A stretch of DNA of 64,000 nt from the NCBI RefSeq assembly GCF_031454135.1, contig NZ_JAVDQF010000001.1, positions 806,001 to 870,000 on the forward strand, read 5' to 3'. The notes beneath the pieces were generated by a model. It saw only the letters and a list, made by a program, of their open reading frames with translations, was not told the DNA's origin and did not search any database. This DNA is from Arthrobacter russicus (GTDB lineage Bacteria > Actinomycetota > Actinomycetes > Actinomycetales > Micrococcaceae). Of the stretch, positions 61,183 to 64,000 are shown piece after piece. Made by a program: the position numbers and the translations under genes. Every line of letters starts with the position of its first letter. Positions within the stretch are counted from its first letter, which is position 1.

Positions 61183-64000
61183 CTACCTCCGGACAATCGA
61201 ACGGAGCAACCTCAAGGCTACCGACAAAGAGGCCATGTCGTCCTGTTCGAGCTGGTTGACCTCTTCGAACATCGACCGCGCCCGGGCCAGTTGCTCGGCG
61301 TTCTGCCCGGCCCAAGCGGTGATCCGGGCATGCGGATCAAGTTCGCGTCCGCCATCCGCGGACGTCGCATTCATCACGGCGATGGTCATGTCCGCCGTGG
61401 TCGAATACAGGTCGTCGCGCAACGCGGCTCTGGCCAGTGCTTGCCAACGGTCCCTGCGCGGCAAGGCAGAGATCCGCTCCAACAGGCCATCCACGCCGAA
61501 TTCCGCGAAAATCGCATAATAGACCCGGGCCACCGCGTCCACGGGTTCGTCGATCTGGTCCTTGATCCGGGCAATATCCAGCAAGGCGAAGCTCTCGAAC
61601 ATCTCCGACCAGCGGTTCGCCAAGTCCGCTGGCACGCCCCAACCGGACGCCTTGTCCCGCCAGGCCTGCGCCCGGTCGCGATCGACCCCGTCAAGCAGTC
61701 CGCTCAGTTCCGAACGTAGCTTTTCGACGATCGGGCCGAACTTCGCGACGACGTCGGAGATCGGTTGCGAGGTGGCTGAATGGTTCACCAGCCAGCGCAC
61801 GGCCCGGTCCAGGAGCCGGCGCATGTCGAGATGGATATTGGACCAGTGCTCGGTCGGGAATGACGGCGGCAAAGCGGCCAGGGCGGCCGCCATTTCGTCC
61901 AGTTGGTAGATCTCGCGCAACGCCACGAAGGCTTTGGCCAGCACCGCTTCGGAAGCGTTCGTCTCCTCGATCGCCCGGAAGGCGAAGGTGATGCCGCCGA
62001 TGTTGATCATGTCGTTGGCCACCACGGTGGCGATGATCGCCCGGCGCAGGGGATGCGAATCCAATTCCGCGTCGAAACGCTCCGCCAATTGCTTCGGGAA
62101 GTACTTCCGCAAAGTTCTGCGGAACCAAGGGTCGTCGGCGAGGTCGCTTTCGGCCAGCGCCTTGGCCAGTTCGATCTTGGCATAGGCCGCCAGCACCGAA
62201 AGCTCCGGCGAGGTCAACCCTTGGCCGCCGTCGAGCCGGTTCCCGAGTTCCTCGGAACTCGGCAGGGCTTCGATCGTCCGGTCGAGGCCGGCCCGGGTTT
62301 CGAGCCAATCCATCAAGCGTTCGTAACTGGGGCTCCATTCGACCACCCGCATCCGGTCATTGAGCAGCAGGACATTCTGGTCGATGTTGTCCTCAAGCAC
62401 CAGATGACCGATTTCATCGGTCATCGCGGCCAGGAAGTCGGCGCGTTCCACGGGGTCCAAAGCTCCCGCGGCGACCATCCGGTCCACGAAAATCTTGATG
62501 TTCACCTCGTGGTCGGACGTGTCCACCCCCGCAGAGTTGTCGATCGCGTCGGTGTTCAGGATCACTCCGTGCAACGCGGCCTCGATCCGGCCGCGTTGGG
62601 TCAGCCCCAAGTTCCCGCCTTCGCCGACCACTTTGACCCGCAGGTCTTTGCCGTCGACCCGGATCGAGTCGTTGGCCTTGTCGCCGACCTCCGCGTGCGT
62701 TTCGGTGCTCGCTTTGACATAGGTGCCAATGCCGCCGTTGTAGAGCAGATCCACCGGGGCCAGCAAGATCGCCCTGAGCAGTTCCGGAGGACTCATCGAA
62801 ACGGTGTCCGCCGGCAACCCGAGCACCTCGCGGACCTCGGCGGAAATCGGAATGGCTTTCACTTGGCGCGGGCACACCCCGCCACCGCGGCTGATCAATG
62901 CGGCGTCGTAATCCTGCCAAGACGAACGGGGAAGTTCGAACATCCGACGGCGTTCGGCATAGGAGACCGCCGGGTCGGGATTCGGGTCCAAGAAGATGTC
63001 CCGGTGGTCGAACGCGGCAACCAGCTTGATGTGTTCGGAGAGCAGCATTCCGTTTCCGAAGACGTCCCCGGACATGTCGCCGACGCCGACCACCGTGAAG
63101 TCTTCGGTCTGGGTGTCCACATCGAGCTCGCTGAAGTGCCGCTTCACCGATTCCCAGGCGCCGCGGGCGGTGATGCCCATGACTTTGTGGTCGTAACCCA
63201 CCGAGCCGCCTGAAGCGAAAGCATCGCCCAGCCAAAAACCGTACTCCGCCGAAATCGAGTTCGCGATGTCGGAGAACGACGCGGTGCCCTTGTCCGCCGC
63301 CACCACCAGATAGCTGTCATCGTCGTCGTGCCGGACCACCGCGGCCGGCGGCACGATCTGTTCGCCGTCCTCGGTAACCACCAAATTGTCCGTCACATCG
63401 AGAAGTCCACGGATGAAGGTCTTGTAACTTTCGATGCCTTCGGCCATCCAGGCCGAACGGTCCGCGGCCGGGTCCGGCAGCAGCTTGGCGTAGAAGCCGC
63501 CTTTGGCCCCGGTCGGCACGATCACCGCGTTCTTCACGGTCTGGGCCTTGACCAGGCCCAGAATCTCGGTTCGGAAGTCCTCGCGCCGATCGGACCAACG
63601 CAAACCACCGCGGGCCACCTTGCCGAATCTCAGATGCACGCCCTCGACGCGCGGCGAATAGACCCAGATTTCGAATTTCGGCCGGGGGAACGGCAATCCC
63701 TCGATCGCCGTCGGGTTGAACTTGATGCTCAGATAGGACTTCGACTGGAAGTAGTTGGTCCGCAAGGTCGCCTCGATCAGGTTGACCAAGCGGCGCAGCA
63801 CCCGGTCCGCGTCAAGCGTCGGAACCTGGTCCAGGCCTTCCGCGAGCCGGGCACGGACGTCGTCGAGTTTCCGGGTGCGGTCGGTATCCGGGATCTGCGG
63901 ATCGAAGCTGGTTTCGAACAATTCGACCAAAGCCCTGGCCACCGTGGGATTCCCGAGCAGGGTGTCCGCCACGAAGCCGTACGAGTTCGGGTTTCCCATC
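61183..64000 (-). CDS. NAD-specific glutamate dehydrogenase, C-terminal part (cut by window end)
   Basis: About 938 residues of the large (roughly 1,600-residue) NAD-GDH family. Visible signatures include KVARGGLRWSDRREDFRTEILGLVKAQ, VPTGAKGGFY, GDMSGDVFGNGMLLS and AAFDHRDIFLDPNPD. The frame stays open to the window edge, so the true start lies beyond it. It makes 2-oxoglutarate and ammonia from glutamate. It lies 27 nt upstream of the pdtaS-like gene on the same strand. Confidence 0.95.
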   Translation of the reverse strand, partial: MGNPNSYGFVADTLLGNPTVARALVELFETSFDPQIPDTDRTRKLDDVRARLAEGLDQVPTLDADRVLRRLVNLIEATLRTNYFQSKSYLSIKFNPTAIEGLPFPRPKFEIWVYSPRVEGVHLRFGKVARGGLRWSDRREDFRTEILGLVKAQTVKNAVIVPTGAKGGFYAKLLPDPAADRSAWMAEGIESYKTFIRGLLDVTDNLVVTEDGEQIVPPAAVVRHDDDDSYLVVAADKGTASFSDIANSISAEYGFWLGDAFASGGSVGYDHKVMGITARGAWESVKRHFSELDVDTQTEDFTVVGVGDMSGDVFGNGMLLSEHIKLVAAFDHRDIFLDPNPDPAVSYAERRRMFELPRSSWQDYDAALISRGGGVCPRQVKAIPISAEVREVLGLPADTVSMSPPELLRAILLAPVDLLYNGGIGTYVKASTETHAEVGDKANDSIRVDGKDLRVKVVGEGGNLGLTQRGRIEAALHGVILNTDAIDNSAGVDTSDHEVNIKIFVDRMVAAGALDPVERADFLAAMTDEIGHLVLEDNIDQNVLLLNDRMRVVEWSPSYERLMDWLETRAGLDRTIEALPSSEELGNRLDGGQGLTSPELSVLAAYAKIELAKALAESDLADDPWFRRTLRKYFPKQLAERFDAELDSHPLRRAIIATVVANDMINIGGITFAFRAIEETNASEAVLAKAFVALREIYQLDEMAAALAALPPSFPTEHWSNIHLDMRRLLDRAVRWLVNHSATSQPISDVVAKFGPIVEKLRSELSGLLDGVDRDRAQAWRDKASGWGVPADLANRWSEMFESFALLDIARIKDQIDEPVDAVARVYYAIFAEFGVDGLLERISALPRRDRWQALARAALRDDLYSTTADMTIAVMNATSADGGRELDPHARITAWAGQNAEQLARARSMFEEVNQLEQDDMASLSVALRLLRSIVRR

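Noticed and set aside
61903-63213. A 436-codon plus-strand frame opposite the glutamate dehydrogenase
   Set aside because: Shadow of a high-GC coding strand; the minus-strand protein has clear NAD-GDH motifs.

Overview
The window is GC-rich, gene-dense DNA from an actinobacterium, most likely a Micrococcaceae relative (Arthrobacter-like). The evidence is a WhiB protein, a SigR/SigH-RsrA pair with its GGAAT-N18-GTT promoter, the 24-residue ribosomal protein bL37, a SAM-IV riboswitch, a PdtaS-type kinase, a large NAD-glutamate dehydrogenase, galactofuran genes (glf/glfT2) and a tmRNA tag ending in DFALAA. Genus assignment is inference.

Layout. 0-3.5 kb: a PadR/DUF4097 operon behind a promoter full of ACGCGATAT elements, then a lipoprotein. 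3.6-8.8 kb: bL37, rsrA-sigR, and divergently doxX-aroA-rsgA, then hisN. 8.8-14.1 kb: a SAM-IV riboswitch before a class V aminotransferase, a methyltransferase, mntH with two MntR-like boxes, then mntR-crcB-crcB. 14.1-16.7 kb: membrane proteins and an MFS exporter. 16.7-27.9 kb: a stand-alone siphophage-type tail locus. It has a repressor/ImmA/DUF3263 control operon, a divergent regulator, tail tube, frameshifted tail chaperones, tape measure, distal tail and hub proteins, a receptor-binding candidate, a LysM amidase and holin-like proteins. No head, portal, terminase, integrase or replication gene is present. 28-36.4 kb: lipoprotein, tmRNA (ssrA), a GH3 hydrolase, ctaG-like, smpB, an M23 hydrolase, ftsX, ftsE and prfB. 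36.4-41 kb: a compact Tad pilus/secretion operon. 41.4-43.8 kb: a secreted GH25 lysozyme with nine LGFP-like repeats. 43.8-58.6 kb: cell-surface glycan genes (flippase, glycosyltransferases, DUF2304, two DUF6541 proteins, a Wzm/Wzt ABC exporter, GlfT2, Glf). 58.7-64 kb: a membrane protein, whiB1-like, pdtaS-like, and the C-terminal part of an NAD-glutamate dehydrogenase that runs off the window.

How the genes work together. The 16.7-27.9 kb block has what an F-type (flexible, non-contractile) tailocin would need: tail morphogenesis in canonical order, lysis functions and a repressor/protease switch. It sits on the 3' side of ssrA, a classic phage integration site, but no attachment repeats are visible. 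This is the best candidate for an undescribed system here. The glycan block looks like a dedicated route that makes, extends (Galf) and exports a wall polymer. The FtsEX-M23 neighbours resemble the division-linked FtsEX/RipC pairing of mycobacteria. Regulation readable from sequence includes SigR autoregulation with two possible sigma starts, a SAM-IV riboswitch, MntR-like boxes, repeated PadR-type operators, a -1 frameshift heptamer and a hairpin in the whiB leader.
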